From NCBI GenBank assembly GCA_914767885.1, contig CAJZBQ010000032.1, positions 682,001-746,000 on the forward strand: a stretch of DNA of 64,000 nt. Direction: 5' to 3'. The notes beneath the pieces are model-generated. The model searched no databases. It was not told the origin of the DNA and was given only the letters and a program-made list of their open reading frames with translations. Source of the DNA: Blepharisma stoltei (Eukaryota > Ciliophora > Heterotrichea > Heterotrichida > Blepharismidae). Shown one piece after another: positions 44,592 through 56,519 of this stretch. The first letter of the stretch is position 1; each line of letters starts with the position of its first letter. Position numbers and translations under genes: made by a program.

Positions 44592-47543
44592 CTAAGAGGT
44601 TCCTATTCGAAAATTACTTGGAATACTACAATAAACTTTATACAAAAATTTATCCATGACTGGTCTTTTTTTGATAGTTTTAATCCTAAAATCTTTCATT
44701 GTAGGTGTTATATTAGGCCCAGTATTTAGCTGTTTTATTGACTTATTTTTATTTGAATCTTCTATCATAGATACTGAGTTTTCTTCTATAATTTCCAGTC
44801 CGCCCTCCAGCTTAATTTTATTTTCTTTGTTAGCTTCTTTGATTTCATTTCTCTTTTTAATTTCTTCAGATTGCTTTAATATTTCTTCTTTTCTTGCATG
44901 AAACTCCAAATTTTTCCTTAAAAGTTCTTCTTCTAGCTTCTGTTTGAGCTGCAACTTCTTTTCTCTCTCCTGCTCAGCCTTCACTTTGAATCATTCTTCT
45001 AATGCTTTTTTCCTTTTTTCTTCAAGTTCTTTCCTTCTCTCTGCTTCCTCTCTTTTCAAATCTTCCACCTTCTGTTTCTGCTTTATTTTTTCATTCCTTT
45101 TCGCTTCTTCTAACCTCTGAGCTTTTTCCAACAAAAGCGCCCTTTTAGTCTGGTCAAATTTTTCATCTTTTTCTTTTACTTTTTTGCTTTCAACTGTCTT
45201 TTGCCTCCTAATTTCTTCAAATCGTTTAATAGCATATTCTTCTACTTTTATTTTTTTCTCTTCGTTAAGTCTATCTTCTAATTCTTTTTGCTTTATTTTT
45301 TCTTCTAACTCAAGCTGTTTTTTGCGCTTTTCTGACTCTACTAATCTATTATAGTCTTCTCTTCTTTCATTACAGTAATCTTTGATTTCAGATAAACTTT
45401 GCTGTAGAAAATTAGGATCTGACAAAATTGAAGGGAATTTTACTAGCTCTGATAAGCTTTGAAGTTCTGTGATGCTTGATCGCTTTTTTGAGCCTTTTGG
45501 AGAAGATAAAGGGTTTTCAATCCTTTTTTCTTCTCCAAGAAGAGTTTCTAGCACACTTATTTGTAGATCCCAGTCAGGTAGACTGAATTCAGCTTTTAAG
45601 TGTTTATCTATCATTTCACTTTTGTTTTCTTCAGACTCATTTTTCAGCTTATAAAGACACATCAAAATGCCTTCACATATTATTTTAGCTCTGATCCAAT
45701 TATGATCCCTTGTTTTCCCTGGTATATACACTTTCTTGGTAGAGTGGGTGCTAATTACAAAAATTGCTTTTAAAGCTGCTTCAGTCGCACTTTCATCTAT
45801 ATTTTTATTGTAAACTAAATTTATCAGATTTTCGCATAAACCAATTTTTATCATCTCTTTTCGAAAAGTGGTATCCTGGCACCCCACGGCAAGACTATTT
45901 AATGCACCAACTTGAATATTTTTTGGCACATTTTCAGATATACATAAATTCATTAAACTTTGAATATGATTATAAGCAATTAAAGCTCCTAAACCAACAC
46001 TTGATACCAGTAAGTTCAAAGCTTGTAAGCTTGTGTTTATTTGCTCCTCTGACATTAATTCCCAATTGTTTAGTTGGCTCATTAATCTTGAAGTAACAGT
46101 TGCAAAGTCGACAATGTCTTTGATGTAGGTAGAATCCAAGAGATCTTTAATAGTGTTTAAGGTGTCTCTTGCAACGATCTTCGTGCTTTGCTGTTGAATT
46201 TGCTGCTGTTCAATAGCAGCTTGCTCTGATTCTGGCTTCTGAGGAATTGCTTTACACATCGGAGATTGAGCTAGTTCAGAAAAAGGATAAATTGGGACTG
46301 AATAATGCTGCCTTTGGTTTACTGAATTTCCTTCAGGCGAAAAAGTTGATCCTGCTTCACAATAAAGAAGCTCATAATCATTTTCAGTTCTTGTCCTCGG
46401 ATTTTTCGGAGGAATATGAGCATCCACTGTAATTGCTAACAAGTCATCAAGCATTTTAGGAAGCAAACCTTCAATATATTCATTCGGAACTCCTAGATAT
46501 GGATTTGTATTGACTTCAATTAGCCATACCCTGAAATCTTCATCAATCAAAAAGTCAAACCCAAACAACTCGAAAACAAGCTTTCTTTTCCCTGAGTGCA
46601 TTTCTTTTTTTCCGCTCAAGTATGAATCGACCATCAAGTCTTTTATTCTTGGAAGAATGTGCTCCCAAAAATTGATATGCAATTGAGGAAAAGTTTCATC
46701 TAAATACTCTTGAAATGCTTGGAAGCTCAAGGTATTTCCTTCTTCATGGACTCCATAGTTTTCTCCGTATTTCTGTAAACAGTTGTTAGTTAAATGGATG
46801 AAATTGTCCTTGCCTTGAGTGTCATATTCTGAGCTTGAAGTCCTTAAATACCCATGTCTGTAATAGAAAAACTCATATTTCGCTGTCCCTACAGCCCATA
46901 CTCTTATATCAAATTTTCTCCCTTTAAATAATAAAGGTCTTTCAATATATTTTTGTATAAGCCAAATTGTATGCATCTGCTTGCTTTTTAATATCGATTT
47001 TATTTCTTTCAGATTTCTGCATATCTCAATCCCTTTGCCTTGGTTTAAATGAGCAGGCTTGATCAGCCACATATTTTTCTCACAGTGCTTTATAGGCGTT
47101 CTTTCTTTATAAGAAGTTAAATTTTGAATTTCATGATACCTTGCTTGGAATTGTCTATATTCTGAATCTTCAACTTGGGCTGTTATAATAAAAGATGTAG
47201 CAATTGTATCGTGGACATTGTAGCCAGCAGAAATAGCCTGCTCATTAGTTGAATAAAATTGGCGAAGGGAACGAATCAACCCAGGCTTTGTTGTAATAAC
47301 TCGATTGTTTTCAAGGTGATTATGGATCATAGGCCCAAAGCCTTGACGGTGGATTTGATCTAGCTGACTATAAGCCTAAGTAAAGAGTACTCTGACTGAT
47401 AATATGGTGGGTTTTCAAATGAAATTGAGTTTTAACTCTGAAGCTTCTTGTTCGGATACTTCTACTCAGTTTCCTCGCTTCTCGAGGAGAGGGCGTAAGA
47501 AGAGACGGCTGTTGTTACCTTGATAGACATAATATTTATTCAT
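44592..47543 (-). CDS. Tubulin tyrosine ligase-like protein with ARM-like and coiled-coil tail, two introns
   Basis: A TTLL enzyme, probably adding glutamate or glycine to tubulin tails. 973 residues after removing introns 47376-47390 and 44603-44617. The first splice rebuilds SVRAYSQLDQIHRQGFGPM, a conserved TTL start. Catalytic ATP-grasp motifs: WLIKPAHLNQGKGIEI, KFDIRVWAVG, HLTNNCLQKYGENYG, FELFGFDFLIDEDFRVWLIEVNTNPYL. After about residue 400 comes an armadillo-like helical region (GALNSLAVGC) and a very long Lys/Glu coiled coil to the end. TGA is Trp at least three times. Which amino acid it adds cannot be told. Confidence 0.92.
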
Positions 47544-48380
47544 GATTTTAAATTTTATAAACTCTCACTTTAGTGTGAGCAAATCTTTCAAAAAATCCTT
47601 CTTTTACAAATTAGCCTTTTTACGCGAGCAAGCAAAAAACATTTTTATATAAAATTTGTAAAAAAATATTTTTATAATGAACTCTATTAAATTTTAAATT
47701 TCATAAATATATAATTTCTAAAATAAAAAATTAGCCCGCTATGAACAAGCAAAATTATATTTGCTCAATATGGTGAAGCAAGAACTTTTGAAAGAAAATT
47801 ATGAGATTTGCCATAATGGTATGTATGAAAAAGGACAGAAATTTTAAGATGGAAAAGAAAAAATTATCAGTTAGATAATTTTTAATTCAAATATGCTAAT
47901 TAAAGCGCTTGAAATCCATTTAAATGACTATAAAATTAAAAAATAGCTTAATCTTTTCCCTTAATAAATGATTAAGACATTTTGCTATTTTAAAAGAATA
48001 GGCTAATATTTATTGGATAGCAATTAAGAATTAATGAAATTAACTAGAATTTAAAATATAGCAAAATAATTATAAACGATATTAAAAAATTCTCGCTAAA
48101 TCATAGTAATCATCATTTTTAAAATAATTTTTATTATATCGATCACGGGAAGAGAGAGGAGTTAAGTTATTGAAAATATTCATCTAATATTCTGTTTTTT
48201 AAGTTTTCCTTTAAAAATTGCAAGTTTACATCTTAATACTTAATATTTATTTCAAATTAAAATTAAAAAATCTATTTATAGCTCTATATAATTGGTTGAG
48301 ATGAGTTTTTATTTTTTTAATAACATGATTCAACAAATGCTCATTTAAATTTTAAAATTTTGCATAATTAATATTAATAT
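47544..48380. other. Intergenic, AT-rich, possible decayed element
   Basis: Near 47566-47760 a C/T-rich left part (CTCTCACTTTAGTGTGAGC) and a body like family E (TATAAAATTTGTAAAAAAAT) suggest an old C-rich-ended element. Boundaries cannot be set. The rest is AT-rich. Confidence 0.3.
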
Positions 48381-49970
48381 TTAATTACGAGGGGGCGATT
48401 TGGGTTCAATTTCTTGAACAAATTCTCTGTAACTGACTTTACCATCTTTATCTTTATCATACCTGCTCAGCAAAGCCATTAAGTCCTTCTCAGTCGGATA
48501 AATACCATTTTCATGAAGCATTTTCCTAAACCCATCAATCGAAATTGACCCATTATGAGTTTTATCTAGTTTCAAAAACAAAGAATGAATATTAACGCTT
48601 GGATTATTAGCAATCCTTTGTCTAATTATTTCTGATGCATTTTCAATATCAAAAATTTTCTTAAAAACTCTCGCTAATAACTCTTGCGTCTCAATAGACA
48701 AAGCGCATTTTCTTCTTGAAAACTTCACCCCTGATGGAGCTCTGCTATTAAGAAGTTTCGAATATTCCGACTGCCTGGGTGTTAGCATATCACATAAATC
48801 AGAATATGTCAGTTTGCCATCACAGTCTTTATCATAGTGTCTAAACAATAAATAAAGCTCATTTTGCCGAGAATATACATTTAAGCTTCTAAGTTCTGAA
48901 TCAAGCTGAAGCTCAGAGATGTGCCCTTTAGAAGTCGGACTTTCAAGCATCCTAAATGCATCAGCAATTGTGAAATCGGCTCTTAAGGCTAATTCCTGCC
49001 TCATATTTTCTAGTTCTTTATCGAGTGTTATTTGTTCACCAAATGTTTTTGCTAGCTCGGTTATATCATAGTCAGATGTACTTTCTCTTGACATTGATGA
49101 CCGTGTAGACAATGAGGAGTCTTTTTTAAGGGCTGATTTTAGCTTTCTAGGAGGACTTTGACTTCTTGGCTCTGCAAACGTAGTTTTCTTTGTATCAGAG
49201 CTTATGGAAGACCTGAAGGATTTATATGGAGATGGGGACATTGAGTAATTTGATTTTCCTGAAAGATAAGTAGAGCTGCAAAGTCCTATTTTAGAAAAAG
49301 GCTCAGAAGGCATTATTGAATCAACAAACTCTGAATAACTCACCCTTGAGTCTCCATTTTTATCAATTCTCCTCATAATTGACTCCATGATTTCTCTGCT
49401 GGGCTTATACCCATTTCTTTCTAAAAACCTCTCCAAAGACCCAATCGTCAAATAAGACAGTTTTGCGTCATCAACTAATTGGAAGCATTGCAAAAGATTG
49501 AAGTCCGGCATCCTTTCTAAATCTTGCCTAAAGTTTTCAACCCTTCTTAAATAAGAAATTTCCCTCTCGAGAACCCTCATAAGTGCATATTCAATTTCAT
49601 ATGACAATTCGTTAGGATGAAATCCCATTCTTCTTGATGCTAAAATTGCTAAATTTTGGTTTTGAGATGGTAGCATCCATTTTTGAAAGTCTCCATAAGA
49701 AAGCAATCCGTCAGAGTTTGAGTCTCATTCTCTTATCAATAGATAACTTTCTCGCTCTGTAGGTCTAAAATTGTTTCTTCTTAAAAATTCGAGGAGATCT
49801 GTGCTGGTAAGAAAACCATTCCCAAATCGATCTAAACTTCGAAAAGTACTGAAAGGCTCAAATGTGCGGATTTCTGAGAGAACTTGGCGGACGACTTCGA
49901 TATCTTGGTCTCCTTCGCCGATGTTTATTAAGATATTTGCAAGTCTTTCTTCAGTTTCTTGGCTTAACAT
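48381..49970 (-). CDS. Six-EF-hand protein
   Basis: 529 residues with one TGA-Trp. EF-hand loops in order: DRFGNGFLTSTDL, DSNSDGLLSYGDF, DKNGDSRVSYSEF, DKDCDGKLTYSDL, DKTHNGSISIDGF (weaker) and DKDKDGKVSYREF. Helical linkers repeat the pattern E-x-x-L-x-x-x-R-x-F, and a Ser/Lys-rich linker sits in the middle (about 245-310). Repeated blocks of one linker plus one or two EF-hands suggest internal duplication. Likely a Ca2+-binding cytoskeletal or axonemal scaffold; no orthologue named. Confidence 0.85.
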
Positions 49971-50890
49971 TTTCAGATATCGTTAATAATTAAATAATGA
50001 GAAATTCAGCAAATTTGCATAAAAGTGTCGATAATAGTCATAAGTGTTTCAGTTTAAGGTCTTAACCAGTTTTAAGTCGAAATTAAGATCACTTATGCCT
50101 AATAATCAGTTATGCAGCTGCAAACGATCTGCAGCTTGTCTTAATTAAATATATCAAATTAATTCAACAATAAAGCGAAATAAGATAAACCTTTTCATTA
50201 TATTTTATTTCATATTTGATATAAGATTAGATTAGATTAGATTAACGATGTGTATTTAAGGTCCCTGCTTCCATGCGTGACATTCCTCCGCGCTCCGCGA
50301 GGAGCCGTGCTGGCACGAGCGAAAAGGATGGACTTCCATCACTGGTTCTCTGAGCCCAGGCCGAAACCCCTGGTTTCTCGGTAGTGGGTTGCCCTATGGG
50401 TCGTCAGCCGACTGTCGCCGGGCACCACCATTTCCAACTCAGCCTTCCGCCCCGAGTTACGCCAGTCTTTGTCTCCGGTTGGCCAGGCCGTCCTTCTTAT
50501 AAGGACCCTTTTAAACTGGAGAGACCGCCTTGTTGTCTAATCTGCCTCCCTTTTTCCCAGCTTATCCGCTTGAGAAAATCTCAATCGCTTCCGCGATCGG
50601 GGCAGACCACAGTAGCAGCTTGAGCAGGTAATTCACCCTGCTCCATTTCGGGCACCCACTGGCTTGGGCGCTGCTGGAAAAAGAAGATGCTCCTAACTGC
50701 CCTAGGATCTGGCCACGATCAGCGGGTCTGTGTACTCCCCTGGTCGCCACCAGGGTCCAGATATTGCTGGGCTAAGTCGCTTCTCCTGAAAACCATGCCC
50801 GGATATACATGGGTTACCGTCACTGGGAGGACGGGTCGGACGTCATACGCCATTTTATGTATATATTTGATATAAGATAATTGTAATAAA
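49971..50890. other. Intergenic, mostly one repeat
   Basis: 49971-50226 is AT-rich and holds nothing recognised; 50227-50868 is the family G repeat. The EH-domain gene starts immediately after. Confidence 0.4.
50227..50868 (-). repeat. GC-rich interspersed repeat (family G), copy 2, with target duplication
   Basis: A roughly 640-bp GC-rich block in AT-rich DNA, flanked by ATATTTGATATAAGAT on both sides (left about 50210-50226, right about 50862-50878). The left end is a GATTAGATTAGATTA tract (TAATC repeats on the minus strand), like the simple 3' tail of a non-LTR retroelement or SINE. No long coding frame is visible, so it is probably non-autonomous. Confidence 0.7.
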
Positions 50891-53800
50891 ATGAATCAAG
50901 CTTTTCAAACTGGTTTTCCTCAGCAGCCACAAAGCTACCAACAATTTTATACAAACCCATCTAAAGGCTCATTTCCAGGAATCACAAAAGAAGAAATCAA
51001 GCTTTACCAAGAAGGATTCAAAAATATGTGCGGAAATAAAGGGCATTTGTCTGGCAAAGAAGGCCGAGATATTTTGATGAAAACACAACTTCCTGTACCT
51101 ACATTAAGGAAAATTTGGGAATTATCTGATCCATTGGCTACTGGGATAATGAAAGAAGAGCAATTTATTATTGCAATGCATATAATAGCAAATGTAAGAT
51201 CAAAAGGGTACGAAGTGCCTGATGCTCTCCCTGACTCACTAAAGCGGCTAGTTTATAAAAATGAAGATTCATCTCCTTTATCTCCACCGCCACCTCCTCC
51301 TCCATTCAAAGAAAAGCCTAAACCAGAAAAGCCTCCTTCTCCAAAGCCAGCACCTAAAGTCATAGAATTCACATTTCCAAGTATGGATCAATTTACTGTA
51401 AACCAGCCCCCTGCTCCACCACAGCCAAAAGTTCAGAAGCACTCCAAAAATAGCTCAATAAGATCATATGAAGATGTCCCTCGACCAGAAGAAGTCTCTA
51501 TGCCAAAAGACCACATGGTGGCAGAACAGCTTGAAAAAATAATAAAAGAAAAAGAAATAATGATCAAAAACAAAAATGACTGACTAGCAAATCTAAAAGA
51601 TATGGCTGAATATGATAAAAATGAGCTAGATCTTTATAAACAAAAAAATAAGCAGTTAGAAAATAAGATTAGAGAGCAAGAAGGCACACACACAAAAATG
51701 CAAAATGAGCTGTTTAGTGCAAAAATTAAATTTGAGGACAATATCAAAAAGAAGGATGATGAGCTGACTGAAATAAAAAACCAATTAGCCCAGCTGCAAG
51801 AAATCAATAAACAGCTGATGGAAAGGAAAACTGTCTCACAGCTGAAAGAACAATATGAAAATTATGCAGCAAGGCAAGAAAGTAAAGCTGAAAAACCAAA
51901 GTTTGAAAATAAGTCTGAAAATATAGCTGTTGAGAAGAAAGTGGAAGCTTTTAATTTTAATGCTCCAAATGAAAAATTTAATTTTTCTCAAAAAGATAAT
52001 ACCAATACAATTGAAAGTAAAAATGAAAATTTTGAGTTTAATGGGAAAGCAAAATTTGAAACAGAAGTGAAAGAAATTAAACCAATCCAAGCAGCAGTAG
52101 AAGATAAATCAATCAAGCCTGGTTTTCAATTCGAATTTTCAACGAATGAAAGGAAAATTGAGCCCTCTGCCTTGAACTTACCATCAATTGAAAAATTTGA
52201 TTTCGAAATTAGATTAGATTAAGCTCTTCGTCTTCACAGGCCGGATTTCCAGCCCTACATGCTCATCGTCCCTGCAGACACACTTTTTCTCGCTGCAGAC
52301 AACAAGCGATTCACACGGCCGGTATTGAATTCTATGACTCCTGGAGTCTATGGGCCCACCACCTGGGTCGAAATTTTCAGTTTATCGTTAGGCAGATACC
52401 ACCACTTGAGCCATGTTCGAGGGATTTATCTTTCACTCGGGGCTTTTGCTGGTCCTGCCCTCTCCAATGAAGGTCTCAAAGGCAAAAATTCAAAGCCCCA
52501 GGGATTAGCATCCTAGGACCCGAGATAAATCTGGCCCGATATACACAAAGAATTCCTGGCCTCGCTCTGCCCTCCTCATTCACCATGGCAGGCGTTGAAG
52601 AAAAAGTGTCAGGAGGCCTGGCGGTCTGTTGTGACATTTTTATGTATTTGATTTCGAAGTTAAAGCCCCTATCAAAGAAAACAAGGTAATGCAAAAGCAA
52701 ACTCACATACCAGAACCTCAGAAAACGGCAGAATCACCAAAAATAAAAATAGAGCCTGATGATTTTACAGTGTATATTTTTGCTTTCTGGACTTTTGACT
52801 AATATGAGATTTAAACTACCCTATTCTAAGTTGAAACAAATATATGGGTAAAATTTCAATTTTTAGGTAAATTAACCTTCTTTATGCTTGTCCAAAATTT
52901 TAATTCTTATTTAGCATCGGTAAATCGAAAATTTGCCTCTAATTTATTCTATTTAAAGAATTAATGCTATTTAAACAAGCTAATCCCTCCTTTAAATTGG
53001 AACAAAAATTTCTGTTTTAATTTAAAGCGGGGTTAATTGTCCAAAAAATGAAAATTTTCCTATAGCATATTCCAATTTAAAGTGGGTAGTAAAACACTTA
53101 AGAACAAATGTCTGAAGGTAAAAATTGCCAAATTATATTCGATAAATCTAACTTTCAAAAAGTGCAGAGCGAATAACTCGCAGCCATTTTTACAGCTTTT
53201 CAAGAAATTCCAAATAAAAAGCCGGATCTTCCAAACTTTGATTTTAACCCTCAGGCTCTTTCATTTGAAGATAAGTCTATTATGCCTCCAAATATTGATA
53301 AAAAGATTGAACCAAATTCATTTCAGTTTGAACCTCCAAAGCCAGCTTTAAAATCTGAAGGATTTGGATTTGACTTCACAAATGCGCAGAAAATAGAAAA
53401 TAAAATTACTCCAATGTTTGATTTTAATATGGACATAACAAAGCTTGAAAATAAAAAGCCTGTCCCTGCCAAAGAAACTAGTATTTTTGATTTCCCAAAA
53501 GACGCCTTGGTCCAAAGAGCTACTCCAGTTATTGAGCAGCCAAAAAATGATCCAAATCCTACTATTGAAATAAAAAATAAAAATAATAAAACTGCTGTTG
53601 ATCAATTTCCTCAATTTGTTTCGCCAGATAAAAGTAAAGACCAAGCAAATATTAAACTGCCGGTTAAAAATTTTAGCTTTGACATGCCTAAAGAAATCAA
53701 GTCTGATAAAGATTCAAAATCATCTTCTCCTTCTATCCGATCTGAATCCCCCGAGTCAAGTTTCAAATCTGAGCCAGTCACTTCTTCTTTGTTTTCCTTT

Positions 53801-55483
53801 GATATACAAAAACCTAAAGAAACTCAAAAGATAAATATAGATCCTTTTAATATTTCTCCCACAAGGCCCGCAGACCAGTTTAAATTCCCAATAGATACAA
53901 AAGAGCTACCAAAACCAGCTGCTAATGAATTTCAATATATACCTGAAATTAAAATTGTTAAAAACGTCAATTATTCAGCTAACTCCCCCCCCATCCTTGA
54001 TCGAACGATTGACTGTAAAAATTCCTAAAAATTGGGAAAATTAACCCCCATCCTTGATCGAACGATTTTCATATCATGCAAAATTTTATATATATAAAAA
54101 TATATTAATTATCAAAAGTTTGGGAAGATGTGCATAATGAAGTTGTTTTCAGAGACTTTGAGACGACAGAAAGCTTCGGAATCAACCATTCGAAGTGATT
54201 TTAGTCATCAATCACGGCTTAAAAACTCAATAATCTAATAAAATACAGATTCTTTAAAATTTTTAAAAAAAAATTTAATTTAATAAGAAACAAATTAAAA
54301 TTTATACAGTTTAAAGGGGTAACTAATAAATCAAAATATTAAAAATTGGTATTTTTATGAGATTAATTCAATTTTTTGCTGTAAAAATAATTATTAAATA
54401 CTCTTAACACTCTTATTTAAAAGTAAATAAAAAATATATATATATATATTTTATTTTATATATAAAATTTTTTTTAACCCCCCATCCTTGATCGAACGAC
54501 GGCGAGTCGTTCGATCAAGGATGGGGGGGAGTAAGGAAAAAGAATTAAAACTAGATGAGTCTTCTTCTAGCTCAAGTGAATCTCTAGAGTATGAAAATGA
54601 AAAGCCTGATTTTGACTTTAACTTGAAGCCTGAAGATATTCCTCAACCCAAAATGGATTTTGGATTTGGCAATGATACGCCCAAGACAAATGCTCAGCCT
54701 AAGCTTGAGTTTAATTTTAACCAAGCCCCTGCAAATAATCCTCAGTCAAAATTAGAGTTTGATTTCAATAAAGATTCGCTTAAATCTGACTTCAATCAAC
54801 CCCCAAAAATTAGCCCGCAGCCAAATATAGGGTTTGATTTTAATAAAGATGCGCCTAAAGTTGACTTTAATCAATTTCCAAAAGACAATCCTCAGCCCAA
54901 AGTTGATTTTAATTTTAGTAAGGATGCACCTAAAGCTGATTTTAGCCAAACCCGAAAAGACAATCCTCAGCCTCAAATGGAGTTTAATTTTAATAAAAAT
55001 CCTCCTAAAGCTGAGCTTAACTTAGCCCCAAAAGAAAATCTTCAGCCAAAGGTAGATATTGATTACAATAATGCTCCTAAAGCTGACTTTAGCTTAGCCC
55101 CAAAAGAAAATCCCCAGCCAAAGATGGAATTTGATTTTAATAAAGATGCGCCAAAAGCCCCTCAATTTGATTTCAATAAAGGATTCGCGCAAGCTCCTCA
55201 GTTCGATTTCAATAAAGGAATGCCAAAAATCAATAGTCAGCCGAAAGCAGAATTTGAATTTGGTAAAGAGATTTCTCAGCCTAAAGCTGATAACAGCCCT
55301 TCATTCTCTTTCGAGTTCAAACCAGATGATATTAAATTTGACCCACAATTTGATAAGCTTAATGGCCAAGGTTTTGATTTCCAAAGTGCTCCAATTGTAA
55401 ATGCTTTTAAAGGAGATTTATTTAAAATAGAGACATCAGCCATTAAGCCTCGAAAATCTCCTACAGAGCTTGAATTTGATTAA
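50891..55483 (+). CDS. EH-domain protein (EPS15-like), three IESs
   Basis: EH domains bind NPF peptides in endocytosis. Removing IESs at 52210, 52766 and 53980 (451, 425, 552 bp) gives exactly 1054 residues. The N-terminal EH domain (about 30-120) has YQEGFKNMCGNKGHLSGKEG, LRKIWELSDPLATGIMKEEQF and FIIAMHI. A Pro-rich stretch (PPPPPPP), a coiled coil (about 215-320) and a very long low-complexity region follow. It ends in degenerate repeats of about 20 residues with the core NPQPK-x-x-FDFNKDAPK. One TGA-Trp (KNDWLANL). This EPS15/Pan1 layout suggests a clathrin-coat scaffold. Confidence 0.85.
52210..52662 (-). mobile_element. Family G repeat inside the EH gene, excised as an IES (451 bp)
   Basis: Flanked by TTTGATTTCGAAATTA and TTTGATTTCGAAGTTA, 15 of 16 identical. 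The left end has the GATTAGATTA tract, the right end CATTTTTATGTAT. Joining at the TA inside the flanking repeat gives FDFEIKAPIKEN in frame. The GC-rich interior has no coding frame. Confidence 0.85.
52766..53192. mobile_element. 425-bp IES in the EH gene, with a nested element
   Basis: Flanked by TTTTACAG on both sides (TA at 52766-52767 and 53191-53192). Joining gives DDFTAFQEIPNK. It contains the family D element at 52981-53092, and a decayed relative may lie at about 52818-52857 (TACCCTATTCTAAGTTGAAA and reverse). Confidence 0.82.
52981..53092. mobile_element. Family D C-rich-ended element nested in an IES
   Basis: TAA-TCCCTCCTTTAAATTGG at the left and, in reverse, TTA-CTACCCACTTTAAATTGG at the right; TAA flanks on both sides. 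About 109 bp between repeats. Confidence 0.7.
53980..54534. mobile_element. Family A C-rich-ended IES in the EH gene (552 bp removed)
   Basis: TAA-CTCCCCCCCCATCCTTG at the left; a terminal hairpin with CATCCTTGATCGAACGA arms then GGGGGGGAG-TAA at the right. A second copy of the left end (TTAACCCCCATCCTTGATCG) lies about 50 bp inside, as if a related element had inserted near the end. Joining gives NYSA-KEKELKLDE. Nearly identical to 1-294. Confidence 0.9.
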
Positions 55484-56519
55484 GTAATGATAAATTTAAA
55501 GATAAAGTAATTTCTACTTATCACTATATAATTTGCTGCTCTTAATTGCAATAATAATTATACCAAACATTTAATCAACATACTGGCATATATTCAAAAA
55601 GGAATTAATCAAACCAATTCAATATTTTAAAATTATGATAATTCTTGTGTCTGCAAAAGCAGCTATCATCAATGCTAATGGGGCTCGCCTCTGAAAAATT
55701 ATTTTAAGCTATGTATCTTTTATAAGCAAGACTGAGCAGGTGAAGGTAGTATAAGAATAGTACTCATTTTATAAAAAATAATTTATAAATTTATACAAGA
55801 ATTTTTATACTTTCTATGGTAGAATTCTCATAATAATTTTAATTAATTATTATTTTTGGCCAAATAAAATTTCTCAATTCAATTGATCGCAGGCAGATCT
55901 CATGGCGAAATATCTCCTTTCCGAGAAAGTATATCTGCTCTGTATTTCTTTTATTCTAGATTTTGCCATATGCATCAATGAATCATGTTTATTTATTAAA
56001 TATCTATAACTAACGAATATTAAATCACATATCATATTAATATAATACCAAAAATCATTATCACAATTACAAAAATAGCTCACATTGAGAATTAAATATT
56101 TTAAAATCCTAACTCCCCCTCCGTGAGTGAAAAAAAAAAATTTTGTTCAGGAGGGGGGTTTATTTTTTTTTTTTTAAAAAAATTTATATATAAATTTTAT
56201 AGAATTTTTTTTTCTCGAAATTTTAAAAAAATCCTAATTCGCAAAATTGGAAAGCAAATATTAATTTAATTAATAAAATTTATGTTTTTAAAACGCAATT
56301 TGTTTAAAATTAAACAAAATTAGCTCTAGATTTCATTATATAATTATCACTTATATATCAAAAACTTTTTTTCATAAAAAAAAATTTCTATTAAAAAAAT
56401 TTTGTTCACTCACGAAGGGTGGGTTTTTTGGGCAAAAAATGGCGTTTTTTCTAATTGTTTTGTTCACTCACGGAAGGGGGAGTAAGATATGATTTACTGA
56501 TAAACTTATTATATATCTA
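55484..56519. other. Intergenic with a C-rich-ended element
   Basis: About 1 kb. 56110-56485 is a family E element just upstream of the cyclase ATG. A minus-strand open frame at 55855-56083 (with GTG or TTG starts only) is doubtful. Otherwise AT-rich. Confidence 0.4.
56110..56485. mobile_element. Family E C-rich-ended element (373 bp between repeats)
   Basis: TAA-CTCCCCCTCCGTGAGTGA at the left, followed by a damaged second hairpin arm (GTTCAGGAGGGGGG), and TTTGTTCACTCACGGAAGGGGGAG-TAA at the right. The body matches the 58197-58586 IES closely. It lies 36 bases upstream of the cyclase start codon, so it may separate a promoter from its gene in germline DNA. Confidence 0.8.

Noticed and set aside
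50384-50875. Open frames in the GC-rich family G repeats (also 52259-52516 and 40855-41052)
   Set aside because: They are short, differ between copies and are broken by stops; GC-rich DNA gives chance frames.
55855-56083. Minus-strand 76-codon frame as a gene
   Set aside because: It has no ATG at its front, no domain, and lies in AT-rich DNA beside an element.
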